DNA of 41,372 nt from Gammaproteobacteria bacterium (GCA_024232855.1 JAAEPH010000330.1:1-41372); one strand, 5' to 3'; counted from the stretch's first letter, positions 27,914 through 38,682 are shown. The notes: generated by a model not told the origin, from the letters alone. Program-made: numbers and translations.

Positions 27914-30016
27914 TCATACTCCCGACAGCGGATCTCCCAGCAGGTTGGAGACGTTCGGCACCTGTTCAAGCGCCCATTTCAACTGATCGCGCGCGGCCGG
28001 GCTGACACTGCCCGGGGAGACACGATTCGACAGCGGGATACCGGCTTCGAGGTCGAGCAACTGTTGCAGCAGGATGGCGTTGAATATGATGCGATGCGCT
28101 TCCACCATGTTGCGCAGCGTGGCCTGCATCTTGCCGAGGTCATCGCTTACGGCGGCGAAGCGTTGCGGGGTCGACTGCACTCGCTCGCCGTGCTTGATGG
28201 CGAGGATCCTGGCGGTCGAAAACAGCGGCATGATGCCCCCCATTTTCAGGTCCATGCGTCCATTATCGAGCTTGAAACGGCCGAACATTCCGAGCGGTGG
28301 CGAATTCTTGCAGGCGTTGATCGACATCAGCTTGACAAACTGATTCGATTTACGCGCCCATTTGAAGGCCTTCTTCAGCACCGCCTTGGCGAGGCGCATA
28401 TCGCCATGTACCCCGACGGCATCGAAAAAGATGTCGCAGTTCAGAATATCCTCGGGTGACTGGCGACTCAACCAGGTTTTTACCACGGCGTGCCAGCTCT
28501 CCAGCGACCTGCGCCACTCCGGGTTGCTGGCCATGATGTTACCCTTGCAGAAGGGTACACCCGCTGCATCGAGCATTGTCGACACGCGTTCGCCGAGCTC
28601 GGCGAACCAGCGGTCCTCGGGTCCGCCGGGTTCGCCTTCGGCGTATACGATGGCATTGTCCTGGTCCATCGCCAGCAGGCTTTCACCACGCCCGCCGGAG
28701 CCGAGCACCAGCATCGCGTAAGAGCAGGGCGGCGGCGACTCCATGCTGCGCTCGGCGAGAATACAGGCCTGGCGTGTGAGCGCGCACAGCTCGCGTGAAA
28801 TGACCGCTGCGATATCGCGCACATCGACATCCTCGGCGACCAGGCTTTTTGCGACCAGTGTGATCTTGCCCCATACGGCCGACATTTCACCGGTTGTCTC
28901 GGCGGTGTCGATATGATCGCCGAGCAGAATGGCGTCGTCGGCGCGCTGGCGCAGCAAGTCACGCGCCGACAGCGCACCGATGATTTTACCGTGCTTGTTG
29001 TGTACGCCGAGATGGCGGACGTGCATTCGTTTCATGCGCGCGATTGCGCGATAGACGAAAGCCTCCGCGGACAGGCTCGCCAGCGGATAGACCGTGATCT
29101 CGCTCACCGGCAGTGCAAAAGCGGCCTTCCCTGCCTGGTGAAGCTTTCGCAGCAGGTCGCGCTCGGTAACGATGCCGGGTTTGTCGCCCTCGACGACGGG
29201 ATGCACGTAGAGCGAGCTGATCTGGTTATCGATCAGTTGCGCCAGCGCCTTGCGTAAACTGATCCCGGGGTCGATCATGATTGGCGGGCTGTTCATCAGA
29301 TCGCCGAGGCGATGCCGGTACGGAAAGCTGTCGATGCGCTCTAGCGTGGTGCGCGTCTTGCTGGCTTGCTGGATGTCGAGCCAGCCAATTTGCGCCTCGC
29401 GCGTGCTGGCCTCGTCGAAACGCTCGCAGGCGCGTTCGACCTCCGCCAGGGTACGGATGCCGCGGTCCCGCAGCAGCGGAATCAGCTCAACGAAAATGTC
29501 GGCGGTCGCAATCGCATCACCGAGCGCACTGTGCCGATGCTTTATCTCGACACCGACCCAGCCTGCGATGGTGTCGAGCGAAAAGTCCGGCAGGTTGGGC
29601 GCCAGCAGGTTGACCAGGAAGCGCACGTCGAGACAGCGCGGCGCAACCCACTCGAGGCCGGCCAGCTCGCGCCCGCGTTTCAACATCGCCAGGTCAAACC
29701 CGCTCGCGTAACCCACCAGCACCGAATCCTGTCGCCACGCCTCGAAGTCCTTTACAACCTCGGCAAAGCCGGCGGCATCGGCGACATCGGCATCGCTGAT
29801 GCCGTGTATCGCCTGGCTGGCTGGCGGAATCGGTACGCCCGGGTTGATCATCGCCCGGAAACTGTGCGATTCGTCGACTTCGCCGTGCACAATACGCACC
29901 GCACCGAGTTGAATCATGCGCGCCTGGCTGGTGTCGAGCCCGGTGGTCTCGCTGTCGAAAGCGATCGCGTTCAGCGACAGCAGCGGAATCGAGGCGGGAT
30001 TGTATTTTGCAGCCAT
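27914..30016 (-). CDS. Exonuclease-CBS-DUF294 nucleotidyltransferase fusion protein
   Basis: A 700-residue protein with three parts. Residues about 15-185 are a DnaQ-type DEDDh 3'-5' exonuclease (D21 and E23 in FDSETTGLD, D108 in GFDLAML, H162 and D167 in HRHSALGD). Residues about 235-360 are a pair of CBS domains (LIDNQISSLYVHPV...GIVTERDLLR; MHVRHLGVHN...GALSARDLL). Residues about 390-690 are a DUF294-type nucleotidyltransferase (GSGGRGE 439-445, D451 and D453) with its C-terminal domain. CBS-DUF294 proteins are often linked to nucleotide sensing; the joined exonuclease suggests nucleic-acid or nucleotide turnover under adenylate control. ATG 30016 has GAGGA before it; 25 upstream codons overlapping the SDR gene are rejected. 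Confidence 0.85.
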   Translation of the reverse strand: MAAKYNPASIPLLSLNAIAFDSETTGLDTSQARMIQLGAVRIVHGEVDESHSFRAMINPGVPIPPASQAIHGISDADVADAAGFAEVVKDFEAWRQDSVLVGYASGFDLAMLKRGRELAGLEWVAPRCLDVRFLVNLLAPNLPDFSLDTIAGWVGVEIKHRHSALGDAIATADIFVELIPLLRDRGIRTLAEVERACERFDEASTREAQIGWLDIQQASKTRTTLERIDSFPYRHRLGDLMNSPPIMIDPGISLRKALAQLIDNQISSLYVHPVVEGDKPGIVTERDLLRKLHQAGKAAFALPVSEITVYPLASLSAEAFVYRAIARMKRMHVRHLGVHNKHGKIIGALSARDLLRQRADDAILLGDHIDTAETTGEMSAVWGKITLVAKSLVAEDVDVRDIAAVISRELCALTRQACILAERSMESPPPCSYAMLVLGSGGRGESLLAMDQDNAIVYAEGEPGGPEDRWFAELGERVSTMLDAAGVPFCKGNIMASNPEWRRSLESWHAVVKTWLSRQSPEDILNCDIFFDAVGVHGDMRLAKAVLKKAFKWARKSNQFVKLMSINACKNSPPLGMFGRFKLDNGRMDLKMGGIMPLFSTARILAIKHGERVQSTPQRFAAVSDDLGKMQATLRNMVEAHRIIFNAILLQQLLDLEAGIPLSNRVSPGSVSPAARDQLKWALEQVPNVSNLLGDPLSGV

Positions 30017-30024
30017 GGGAATCC

Positions 30025-30771
30025 TCAGCGCCCCCCGGAAACATCGACGAAGCTGCCGGAGGTATAGCTCGAGGCATCGGACAGCAACCACAGTACCGCC
30101 TCGGCTACCTCGACTGGCAATCCGCCGCGCTGCATCGGTACACCCGCCTTGAGGCGGTCGACACGCCCGGCTTCCCCGCTATCGGCGTGGATATCGGTAT
30201 AGATTAGCCCGGGTTTGACGGCGTTGACGCGAATACCCTGGTCGCCGACCTCTTTGGCGAGGCCGATGGTCATCGCATCGATCGCCCCTTTTGAAGCGGC
30301 ATAGTCGATGTATTCGTGCGCCGCGCCGAGATGGGCCGCGCGCGAGGACAGGTTGACGATAGCGCCTCCCTGTCCGCCATTGCGGGTCGACATGCGCCGC
30401 ACCGCTTCGCGCGCGCACAGGAAACTGCCGATCACGTTGATGTCGAGGATGCGCTGCCAGCGCTCGCGCGACATGTCGACGAGATCGCTCTGCTGTTCGA
30501 GGATGCCGGCATTGTTGACTAGCCCGTCGAGGCGCCCGAATTCGCGATCGATAGCCTGGTACATCGCCATCACCTCGGACTCGACGCCGACGTTGGCCTG
30601 GTGGGTTATGACGTGATGGCCGTCACCGGCAAGTGACGTAACCAGTTTCTCTACTGCACCGTGGCTATGCAGGTAATTCAGGCAGAGGGCATAGCCACGC
30701 TCGGCGGCGAGACGCGCGGTTTCGGCGCCTATGCCGCGGCTTGCCCCGGTGATGAGTAGAACTTTCGACAT
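30025..30771 (-). CDS. SDR family NAD(P)-dependent oxidoreductase
   Basis: A 248-residue classical short-chain dehydrogenase. It has the cofactor motif TGASRGIG (residues 8-15), NNAG in GLVNNAGIL, catalytic Ser in NLSSRAA, YxxxK in YIDYAASKGA, and the PG motif AVKPGLIYTDI. The C-terminus TSGSFVDVSGGR is typical. The substrate is unknown. It is the first gene of a likely two-gene operon: the exonuclease-CBS-DUF294 gene starts 8 bases after it ends. Confidence 0.9.
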   Translation of the reverse strand: MSKVLLITGASRGIGAETARLAAERGYALCLNYLHSHGAVEKLVTSLAGDGHHVITHQANVGVESEVMAMYQAIDREFGRLDGLVNNAGILEQQSDLVDMSRERWQRILDINVIGSFLCAREAVRRMSTRNGGQGGAIVNLSSRAAHLGAAHEYIDYAASKGAIDAMTIGLAKEVGDQGIRVNAVKPGLIYTDIHADSGEAGRVDRLKAGVPMQRGGLPVEVAEAVLWLLSDASSYTSGSFVDVSGGR

Positions 30772-30806
30772 GGCGCTGGCATCTCCTTCGGCGATTTCCA
30801 GAGGCT

Positions 30807-30990
30807 CTAGCCCGCATCGCTCACCGATTTCCTACTGCGGACGCCGCAAAGCGCACTGTGGCGCGCCGTACTCCCGTCGGCCCGCTAAACGTAGTGTAAA
30901 CTACGCCGGCGCGGACCTCTGGTCCGTGCGGCGCGCCACAGCGTCTTTGCAACGCCCTCGCTACGTGAAACGGTGAGCGATGCGGGCTAG
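30807..30990. repeat. Dispersed palindromic element, copy B (complete, 20-bp terminal inverted repeats)
   Basis: The ends are CTAGCCCGCATCGCTCACCG and its exact reverse complement. The interior is also an imperfect palindrome (TGTGGCGCGCCG near the left, matched near the right), with nested stems CGTAGT-GTAA-ACTACG and GGACCTCTGGTCC. The whole 184 bp could fold into one long hairpin. It encodes no protein. The right end is two bases from the stop codon of the unknown gene at 30993, and the left end lies 35 bases upstream of the SDR start. Confidence 0.85.
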
Positions 30991-30992
30991 CG

Positions 30993-31328
30993 TTACTGGT
31001 AGATCAGCTCGAGCGTTTGCGGGCTTGTATTGCGGTTGCTGATCGCATGCAAGCCCAGCACTCCCTTGGTATCCTGCCGTATCTCGATAAATACCTGGCT
31101 GTCTGGAACCGTCAGTCTATCCACCAGCGCGAACGCGTCGGCATGCTGATTGTAAACGACGACCGCCTCGGGCCGGGCATCGAGACTGACCTGCAGTTGA
31201 TGCTGATCAAGGCAGGGTTCGCAGTCGGCGGCGCCCGGCATTAACAGCGCCACCAGCGGTTGCGCCTCCAGGTTTACGGCGCGGGTGATAATCCGGTAAC
31301 TGCAACTGCGCTGGATGGTCAATGTCAT
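30993..31328 (-). CDS. Unknown protein following gatB
   Basis: A 111-residue protein I do not recognise. It is rich in beta-forming residues with no signal peptide or membrane helix, and it contains CEPC (near residue 37), a possible metal or redox pair. The ATG lies two bases after the gatB stop, so it is probably the fourth gene of the gatCAB operon. The reading frame ends at TAA, two bases from the palindromic element. It does not resemble a GatCAB component. Confidence 0.65.
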   Translation of the reverse strand: MTLTIQRSCSYRIITRAVNLEAQPLVALLMPGAADCEPCLDQHQLQVSLDARPEAVVVYNQHADAFALVDRLTVPDSQVFIEIRQDTKGVLGLHAISNRNTSPQTLELIYQ

Positions 31329-31330
31329 AT

Positions 31331-32785
31331 CTATTTCAACTTGTCACGCAGGATCGTGTTCACCTGTCCAGGGTTAGCCTTGCCGCGGGATTGGTTCATC
31401 ACCTGGCCGACGAAGAATCCGAGCACCTTTTCCTTGCCGGCGCGAAACTGCTCGACCTGATCGGGATTGGCCGCGATGACCTCGTCAATGAGGGTTTCGA
31501 TTGCGCCGCTATCGGTAATCTGCCTGAGGCCACGCGTCTCGATGATTTCATCGGCGCCGCCCTCGCCCTGCCACATCGCGTCGAATACCTGCTTGGCGAT
31601 TTTACCGGAAATGGTGTTGTCTGCAATGCGAGCCACCAGCTGTACCAGCATCGGCGACGAGATCGGCGAATCGACGATATCGAGCCCGGCCTTGTTGAGT
31701 GCGCCGGCGAGGTCTCCGAGAATCCAGTTGGCGAGTTGCGCGGCGGCCGCGCTGTCGCCCTCGGCGTAGGCGGCCTCAAAGTAGACGGCGGTATCACGGT
31801 TGGCGGTTAACTGTTCGGCGTTGTAATCCGACAGGCCGAGATCGTCGATGTAGCGTTGTTTCTTTTGTTCGGGCAGCTCCGGCAGTGCGGCGCGAATTTG
31901 AGCGATATCCTCGTCGCTGATCGCCACGGGCAATAAATCCGGATCGGGGAAGTAGCGGTAATCATTGGCCTCCTCCTTGCTGCGCATCGAGCGGGTTTCA
32001 TCGCGCTCGGAATCATATAATCGGGTTTCCTGCACGACCGTACCGCCATCCTCGACCAGGTCGATCTGGCGCTCGATTTCGTAATTGATCGCGCGCTCGA
32101 GGAAACGGAAGGAATTGATGTTTTTCAATTCGGCGCGCGTGCCAAGCCGGTCGTCGTCCTTGCGGCGTATCGAAACGTTGGCGTCACAGCGGAACGAGCC
32201 TTCCTGCATATTGCCGTCGCATATTTCGAGGTAGCGCACCAGGCTGTGGATCTTGCGCGCGTAGGCGACCGCCTCTTTGGCCGAGCGCATGTCGGGCTCC
32301 GATACGATTTCGAGCAACGGCGTGCCGGCGCGGTTAAGGTCGATACCGCTTTGCTCGGGAAACTGGTCGTGAGTCGATTTGCCGGCATCTTCTTCGAGAT
32401 GGGCGCGTGTTATGCCGATTTCCCTGTGCTCGCCTTCGGCGGGACTGATGCCGATGTGCCCCTTGCCGACGATCGGATGTTCGAACTGCGAAATCTGGTA
32501 GCCCTTGGGCAGGTCGGGGTAAAAGTAATTCTTGCGCGCGAAAATCGATTGATGATCGATGACGGCATCGATAGCGACGCCGAAACGAATCGCCATGCGT
32601 ACCGCCTCGCGATTCAGTACCGGCAACACGCCCGGCATGCCGAGGTCGACGGCGCAGGCCTGGGTGTTCGGCTCGGCGCCATAGGCGGTCGAGGCACCCG
32701 AAAAGATCTTGCTCGCGGTCGCAAGCTGCGCGTGTATCTCGAGTCCGATGACGCTTTCCCATTGGTTCATGAGATTGGTGCTCAT
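31331..32785 (-). CDS. gatB: Aspartyl/glutamyl-tRNA amidotransferase subunit B
   Basis: A 484-residue GatB, binding misacylated tRNA and activating its side chain with ATP. Markers are [63 protein letters not shown]-like [32 protein letters not shown], and the C-terminal YqeY-like tail ending [16 protein letters not shown]. It overlaps gatA by 4 bases (ATGA). The presence of GatCAB implies formation of Gln-tRNA or Asn-tRNA by transamidation. Confidence 0.97.
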   Translation of the reverse strand: MSTNLMNQWESVIGLEIHAQLATASKIFSGASTAYGAEPNTQACAVDLGMPGVLPVLNREAVRMAIRFGVAIDAVIDHQSIFARKNYFYPDLPKGYQISQFEHPIVGKGHIGISPAEGEHREIGITRAHLEEDAGKSTHDQFPEQSGIDLNRAGTPLLEIVSEPDMRSAKEAVAYARKIHSLVRYLEICDGNMQEGSFRCDANVSIRRKDDDRLGTRAELKNINSFRFLERAINYEIERQIDLVEDGGTVVQETRLYDSERDETRSMRSKEEANDYRYFPDPDLLPVAISDEDIAQIRAALPELPEQKKQRYIDDLGLSDYNAEQLTANRDTAVYFEAAYAEGDSAAAAQLANWILGDLAGALNKAGLDIVDSPISSPMLVQLVARIADNTISGKIAKQVFDAMWQGEGGADEIIETRGLRQITDSGAIETLIDEVIAANPDQVEQFRAGKEKVLGFFVGQVMNQSRGKANPGQVNTILRDKLK

Positions 32786-34233
32786 GAGAATGCCTCCGGG
32801 GTTTGCAGGTGCCAGTCGCTGACCTGCTGGTACTGGTGCGCGGTCTGTAACAGCCGGGCTTCGTCGAAGTAGTTGGCGATCAATTGTATGCCGACCGGCA
32901 GGCCGTCGACGAATCCGGCCGGCAGTGACATGCCGGGCAGCCCGGCGAGGTTTAGCGAAATTGTGTAGATATCCTGCAGGTACATGCTCACCGGATCGTC
33001 GGTCTTGGCGCCGATGGCGAAAGCGACCTCGGGCGTGGTCGGACCCAGGATCAGGTCGACGCTGTCGAAAGCCTTCTGGAAGTCATCCTTGATCATGCGC
33101 CGCAACTGCTGCGCCTTGAGGTAGTAGGCATCGTAATAACCGGCCGAGAGTGCGTAGGTGCCGATGAGGATGCGGCGCTTGACCTCTTCGCCGAAACCCT
33201 CGCCGCGCGAACGTTTGTAGAGGTCTTCGAGATCGACCGGGTTGGCGCAGCGATGACCGAAGCGAACGCCGTCGAAGCGTGACAGGTTGGAGGAAGCTTC
33301 CGCCATCGCGATCACGTAATAGGTCGGAATCGACAGGCCGGTATTGGGCAATGAAATTTCACTGATGTCGGCGCCTAGCTTACGCAATTCGTCTATCGCG
33401 GTGTCGATAACCCCGGCCAGCCTGCTATCCAGGCCTTCGGCGAAATACTCTTTCGGTAGCCCGATCCTGAGACCCTCGACGCCCTGCTCGAGGGACGCGC
33501 TGTAGTCGGGGACGTCGGTTTCGGACGAGGTTGAATCCCGCCCGTCGAATCCCGCCATGGCCTGCAATAACAACGCGCAATCCGCGGCGCTGCGCGCGAA
33601 CGGTCCCCCCTGGTCGAGACTCGAGCCAAAGGCGATCATGCCGTAACGTGAAACCCGGCCATAGGTCGGCTTGATACCGGTTACGCCGCACAGGGCTGCC
33701 GGCTGGCGGATCGAGCCGCCGGTATCGGTGCCGGTGGCGGCCGCAGCCAGGCCGGCGGCGACGGCCGCTGCGGAGCCGCCCGAGGAGCCGCCAGGTACGT
33801 GGGTGGTCTTCCACGGGTTGGCGACGTTGCCGTAATGGGAATTTTCATTGGAAGAACCCATCGCGAATTCATCCATGTTGGTCTTGCCGAGCATGACCGC
33901 GCCCGTTTGTCTGAAGCGCTCGACGACGGTGGCGTCATAGGGGGCGACAAAATTATCGAGAATGCGTGAACCACAGCTGGTTCTGACGCCGTCGGTGCAA
34001 AACAGGTCCTTGTGCGCTATTGGCACCCCGGTCAATAATCCCGCCTTGCCCTGCGCGAGCCGTGCGTCGGCCTGGCGCGCCTGATCGAGCGCAAGCGCCT
34101 CGGTAACGCTGATAAAACAGTTGAGCGTCGGGTTGTGCTGCGCGATCCGCGCCAGGTAATCGCGGGTGATCTCGCTGCTGGAGAACTCGCCGGCCGCCAG
34201 TCCCTGGCGAATTTCGGTAACCGTCATCGGCAT
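32782..34233 (-). CDS. gatA: Aspartyl/glutamyl-tRNA amidotransferase subunit A
   Basis: A 483-residue amidase-signature protein, the glutaminase that supplies ammonia. The Ser-cisSer-Lys triad is visible: Lys in PIAHKDLFC, cis-Ser in [16 protein letters not shown], and nucleophile Ser in [32 protein letters not shown] and [19 protein letters not shown] are also typical. It shares one base with the gatC stop (TAATG) and overlaps gatB by four, indicating coupled translation. Confidence 0.97.
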   Translation of the reverse strand: MPMTVTEIRQGLAAGEFSSSEITRDYLARIAQHNPTLNCFISVTEALALDQARQADARLAQGKAGLLTGVPIAHKDLFCTDGVRTSCGSRILDNFVAPYDATVVERFRQTGAVMLGKTNMDEFAMGSSNENSHYGNVANPWKTTHVPGGSSGGSAAAVAAGLAAAATGTDTGGSIRQPAALCGVTGIKPTYGRVSRYGMIAFGSSLDQGGPFARSAADCALLLQAMAGFDGRDSTSSETDVPDYSASLEQGVEGLRIGLPKEYFAEGLDSRLAGVIDTAIDELRKLGADISEISLPNTGLSIPTYYVIAMAEASSNLSRFDGVRFGHRCANPVDLEDLYKRSRGEGFGEEVKRRILIGTYALSAGYYDAYYLKAQQLRRMIKDDFQKAFDSVDLILGPTTPEVAFAIGAKTDDPVSMYLQDIYTISLNLAGLPGMSLPAGFVDGLPVGIQLIANYFDEARLLQTAHQYQQVSDWHLQTPEAFS

Positions 34234-34520
34234 TATTCGATCACCCTGGGAACCCGGTAAAGGCCATCGGCGACATCCGGGGCGATCGCCTGAAACTTCT
34301 CGCGCTGGTCGCCTTCGGTGACTTCATCGGCGCGCAGCCGCTGGCTTGCATCGAGCGGATTGGCAAGGGGTTTGACGCCGCTGCTATCGATCTGGTTCAT
34401 CTGATCGACCAGCGTCAGAATACTGGACAAATCATCCACATACCGGTCGACAGAGTCATCGTCAATGTGGAGTCGCGCGAGGTGAGCTATACTTCGGACG
34501 TCATCGGCTTTCAGGGTCAT
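34233..34520 (-). CDS. gatC: Aspartyl/glutamyl-tRNA amidotransferase subunit C
   Basis: A 95-residue GatC, the small subunit that wraps around GatA and GatB. It starts [19 protein letters not shown] and ends [11 protein letters not shown], both family signatures. It is the first gene of gatCAB. It is divergent from mreB with a 212-base gap that must hold both promoters; I could not assign either with confidence. Confidence 0.95.
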   Translation of the reverse strand: MTLKADDVRSIAHLARLHIDDDSVDRYVDDLSSILTLVDQMNQIDSSGVKPLANPLDASQRLRADEVTEGDQREKFQAIAPDVADGLYRVPRVIE

Positions 34521-34723
34521 TTGAGGATATTTCTAAAGCGCTTCGGAAAAGTCCGCAAACTTACCACAGTTTCACCGCTTGTATAAGCAAAAGACTGATT
34601 TTTAAGGTATTTCGCCTTGTGAAAATGACGAGCCGTTGCTAGAGTACGCCCGTTCTGCGGTAAATTAGCGCAGCCTCGGGGAAAAACAGGCAAGCGCGCA
34701 TCCACAATTTTACGATAGGTTAA

Positions 34724-35779
<1,056 letters not shown>

Positions 35780-35799
35780 TCCATATCGCCACCGCCTAA

Positions 35800-36618
35800 A
35801 TGAAAATTCTATTCCAGGCTCGTGGCGCAGCGTTGCAGGCGCTTTTTCTGATCGTCCTTAGTATCGCCATCATGGTGGTCGACCATCGCTTCCAGCACCT
35901 GGAAATCGTTCGCTCCAACCTTGCGCTGGCGATCTCGCCGCTGCGCTACCTGGTCAGCCTTCCCGCGACCGCCGGCAACTGGCTCGGTGACTGGTTTACC
36001 TCGCATACCGAGTTGCTTGAGGAAAATGAGACGCTCAAGGCCGAGGGCCGTATCCTCAACGCACGCCTGCAAAAGCTCGAAATCCTGGCCGAGGAGAACG
36101 CACGCCTGCGCAACCTGCTGGGTTCATCGCGCAAGATAGCGGACGATGTCATCGTCGCGGAACTGTTATCGGTCGATCAGAGTCCCTATCGCCGGCTCAT
36201 CGAAATCAACAAGGGCAGCAGCGATGGTGTCAAAATCGGCCATGCCGTGATCGACGATTCCGGGGTTATGGGACAGGTGATCCATGTCAACGCGCAATCG
36301 GCGACCACCATTCTGATCTCCGACCCCGAACATGCCATCCCGGTGCAGTTTATCCGTAGCGGTACCCGCTCGGTCGCTTTTGGCCGGGGCTCGACGCGCC
36401 AGCTTGAACTACGCTACCTGCCCGCGACCGCCGACATCATGATCGATGACGAACTGGTCACCTCGGGACTGGGCGGTCGCTTTCCCCCCAACTATCCGGT
36501 CGCCAGGGTTACCTCGATCAGCGAGGATCGTATCCGTGGATTCGTCTCGGTGATCGCCGAACCGAAGGCGCAGCTCGATTCAAGCCGTGAAGTGCTTGTG
36601 ATCAAGCCCAGGCAATAA
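35800..36618 (+). CDS. mreC: Rod shape-determining protein MreC
   Basis: A 272-residue protein with a short cytoplasmic start, one membrane helix (about residues 11-27), a coiled coil (about 65-105: ELLEENETLKAEGRILNARL...), then the periplasmic beta-barrel pair (SPYRRLIEINKGSSDGVKIGHAVID; GLGGRFPPNYPVARV). It links MreB to the wall-synthesis machine. It starts 20 bases after mreB and ends two bases before mreD. Confidence 0.96.
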   Translation: MKILFQARGAALQALFLIVLSIAIMVVDHRFQHLEIVRSNLALAISPLRYLVSLPATAGNWLGDWFTSHTELLEENETLKAEGRILNARLQKLEILAEENARLRNLLGSSRKIADDVIVAELLSVDQSPYRRLIEINKGSSDGVKIGHAVIDDSGVMGQVIHVNAQSATTILISDPEHAIPVQFIRSGTRSVAFGRGSTRQLELRYLPATADIMIDDELVTSGLGGRFPPNYPVARVTSISEDRIRGFVSVIAEPKAQLDSSREVLVIKPRQ

Positions 36619-36620
36619 CA

Positions 36621-37100
36621 GTGTCGCAGCTGAAATATCTGGTTATCTATGCAAGCCTGGTGGTAGCGCTGATTCTTATGATCTTGCCATTGCCCGACTG
36701 GGCGCAGATCTATCGGCCAAACTGGGTGGCGCTGGTGTTGATCTACTGGAGTATGGCCCTGCCCAGGCGTGTCGGCCTGTGGTTTGCCTTTTTCTCCGGA
36801 ATCGTGCTCGATACCTCGCTCGGTACCCTGCTCGGTCAGCATGCCATGGGGCTGGTCATCATCATATTTTTCAATCTCAATTTTCACCAGCGCATTCGCG
36901 TACTGGGTCTGGCGCAACAGGCCGTTTACGTATTTGCGCTATTGCTCATCAACCAGGGAGTGGTTGCCTGGGTGGAAGGAATCATGGGTCGCCCGATACC
37001 CTTGCTGGCGTTTTTCAGTGCGCCGCTGGTGGGTATGCTGATCTGGCCCTGGGTATTCGTCATACTGCGCGACATACGGCGCAAGGCGCTCTTGAGATAG
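36621..37100 (+). CDS. mreD: Rod shape-determining protein MreD
   Basis: A 159-residue inner-membrane protein with five or six hydrophobic helices. PNWVALVLIYWSMALPRRVGLWFAFFSGIVLD and LLGQHAMGLVIIIFFN are typical of gammaproteobacterial MreD. The start is GTG two bases after the mreC stop. An rnd gene follows, where many relatives have a maf-like and rng gene instead. Confidence 0.93.
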   Translation: MSQLKYLVIYASLVVALILMILPLPDWAQIYRPNWVALVLIYWSMALPRRVGLWFAFFSGIVLDTSLGTLLGQHAMGLVIIIFFNLNFHQRIRVLGLAQQAVYVFALLLINQGVVAWVEGIMGRPIPLLAFFSAPLVGMLIWPWVFVILRDIRRKALLR

Positions 37101-37106
37101 AATCGA

Positions 37107-38261
37107 GTGACCCGGGATTACAGTTATATCGACAACGACGAAGCGCTGGCTCGATTTTGCGCCGATCTCGGCGAGGCCCCCTATTGTGCGATCGACACCG
37201 AGTTTATTCGCGAAAGCACCTACTACGCGGAACTGGCGTTGATCCAGGTCGTCAGCGGTGACCGTTTCGCCTGCATCGACCCGCTCGCAATCACCGACTT
37301 CGAGCCATTTGCCGAGCTGCTGGTGAAGCCGGATTTAGTGAAGGTATTCCACTCGTCTTCCCAGGATCTCGAAATTCTCTACCAGAAGTTTGCAGCGGTG
37401 CCGTCCCCGGTTTTCGATACCCAGCTTGCCGCGGCGGTGCTCGGATATAACCACCAGATTTCCTACGCCGACCTGGTGCAGCAGCTCTGCGGAGTTACGC
37501 TGGAGAAGAAACATACCCGCGCCAACTGGAAGCGGCGCCCCTTGAGCGAGGATGAACTCGACTATGCCATGGATGACGTTCGCTACCTGTTGTCGATCTA
37601 TGAGCAGTTGCACGAACAATTACAGGCGAGTCGACGCGCGAGCTGGCTAGAGCGTGATTTACGCGACCTGACCGATCCCGAGAAGTACCGGGTGGACATG
37701 GGGCAGTTGTGGAAACGACTTAAGGGTGTACAAAAGCTCAAGGGTGAAAAACTGCAGATTGCGAGCGATTTATGCCGCTGGCGCGAACAGCAGGCGCAAC
37801 GCCGTAATCGACCGCGGCGCTGGATCCTCAAGGATGACATCATCATCGAAATCGCACGCCACAAACCCGACAGCATCGAAGCCCTGTCACGGATCCGGGA
37901 ACTGGGCGACAAGACGATCCAGCGCCACGGCGACAAGTTGCTGCGAACTGTCGCGCAGGCTCAAACCGTGGATGCGCAGCAGTGGCCGCGACTGGACAAG
38001 GTCGAGAGTCTCAGTAAGCAACAACTCGCGCTCGGTGATTGCCTGATGGCGCTGTGTCGCGTCTTTGCCGAACAGAATCAGATTGCGCTGGCGACGCTGG
38101 TGACGCGTAAGGATATCGACAACCTGGTTCTGAACCATAAAAACAGTCGCCTCACCCAGGGTTGGCGCTTCAGCATGGCCGGTGAAAAGCTGCTCGAATT
38201 CATCCACGGCCAGTCTGCGATCAGCGTCGAGGACGACCAGCTAAAACTCAACCCACGCTAA
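37107..38261 (+). CDS. rnd: Ribonuclease D
   Basis: A 384-residue DEDDy-type 3'-5' exoribonuclease trimming tRNA 3' ends. Motif I is CAIDTEFIRE, motif II VFHSSSQDLEIL, motif III YAMDDVRYLLSIY with the tyrosine. A single HRDC domain follows (about residues 210-290: RWREQQAQRRNRPRRWILKDDIIIEIA). The start GTG at 37107 is six bases after mreD. A hairpin-rich repeat lies downstream. Confidence 0.94.
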   Translation: MTRDYSYIDNDEALARFCADLGEAPYCAIDTEFIRESTYYAELALIQVVSGDRFACIDPLAITDFEPFAELLVKPDLVKVFHSSSQDLEILYQKFAAVPSPVFDTQLAAAVLGYNHQISYADLVQQLCGVTLEKKHTRANWKRRPLSEDELDYAMDDVRYLLSIYEQLHEQLQASRRASWLERDLRDLTDPEKYRVDMGQLWKRLKGVQKLKGEKLQIASDLCRWREQQAQRRNRPRRWILKDDIIIEIARHKPDSIEALSRIRELGDKTIQRHGDKLLRTVAQAQTVDAQQWPRLDKVESLSKQQLALGDCLMALCRVFAEQNQIALATLVTRKDIDNLVLNHKNSRLTQGWRFSMAGEKLLEFIHGQSAISVEDDQLKLNPR

Positions 38262-38272
38262 AGTCCTGAACC

Positions 38273-38356
38273 CTCGGGGACAGATTTTAATCTGTTCCCT
38301 TCGTAGGCACAGCTGCGAGGCTTCGATGGGGACAGACCGGTAGGTCTGTCCCCGAG
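38273..38356. repeat. GGGGACAG-type inverted-repeat element
   Basis: It has perfect 12-base ends CTCGGGGACAGA and TCTGTCCCCGAG. Inside are two hairpins: GGGACAGATT with AATCTGTTCCC, and GGGGACAGACC with GGTCTGTCCCC around a GGTA loop (38328-38353). It is 84 bp, non-coding, and follows rnd, so it may also stop transcription. From memory, GGGGACAG repeats resemble the REP-like sequences linked to Y1 tyrosine transposases in gammaproteobacteria; no such gene is here. Confidence 0.75.
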
Positions 38357-38451
38357 TGTCAAGAGCTGAAAATATCAGGAATTGCATGGTTATTACGGCG
38401 CGCATTTGTACTATAGTTGTCGGCCTGTTTTAACGCTCCGACAGTTTATTC

Positions 38452-38682
38452 ATGACCCCCGAACAGATACAGCAGTTAATTGTGGCCCACATACCCGATG
38501 CGACCGTGGCGGTCAGCGGCGGCGACGGCAATTTTGTCGCCAATGTGACCAGCGATGCATTCGATGGGCTGACCCCGATAAAACGCCACAAGCTGGTATA
38601 TGCCTGCGTAAACGATGAAATTGTTTCCGGGGAACTGCACGCGCTAACCATAGTTGCAAAGACGCCGGCCGAGCTGGCCTAG
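38452..38682 (+). CDS. ibaG: BolA family protein, IbaG-like
   Basis: A 76-residue BolA/IbaG protein: DATVAVSGGDGNFVANVTSDAFDGLTPIKRHKLVYACVNDEI with the conserved RHKLVY segment and a later ELHAL. These proteins bind [2Fe-2S] clusters with monothiol glutaredoxins. The short form without the BolA N-terminus fits IbaG (YrbA). It is often found before murA; murA is not seen here. Confidence 0.9.
   Translation: MTPEQIQQLIVAHIPDATVAVSGGDGNFVANVTSDAFDGLTPIKRHKLVYACVNDEIVSGELHALTIVAKTPAELA

Noticed and set aside
29366-30067. Plus-strand frame of 233 codons
   Set aside because: Antisense to the exonuclease domain of the fusion protein, where the DEDDh residues are in frame on the other strand.
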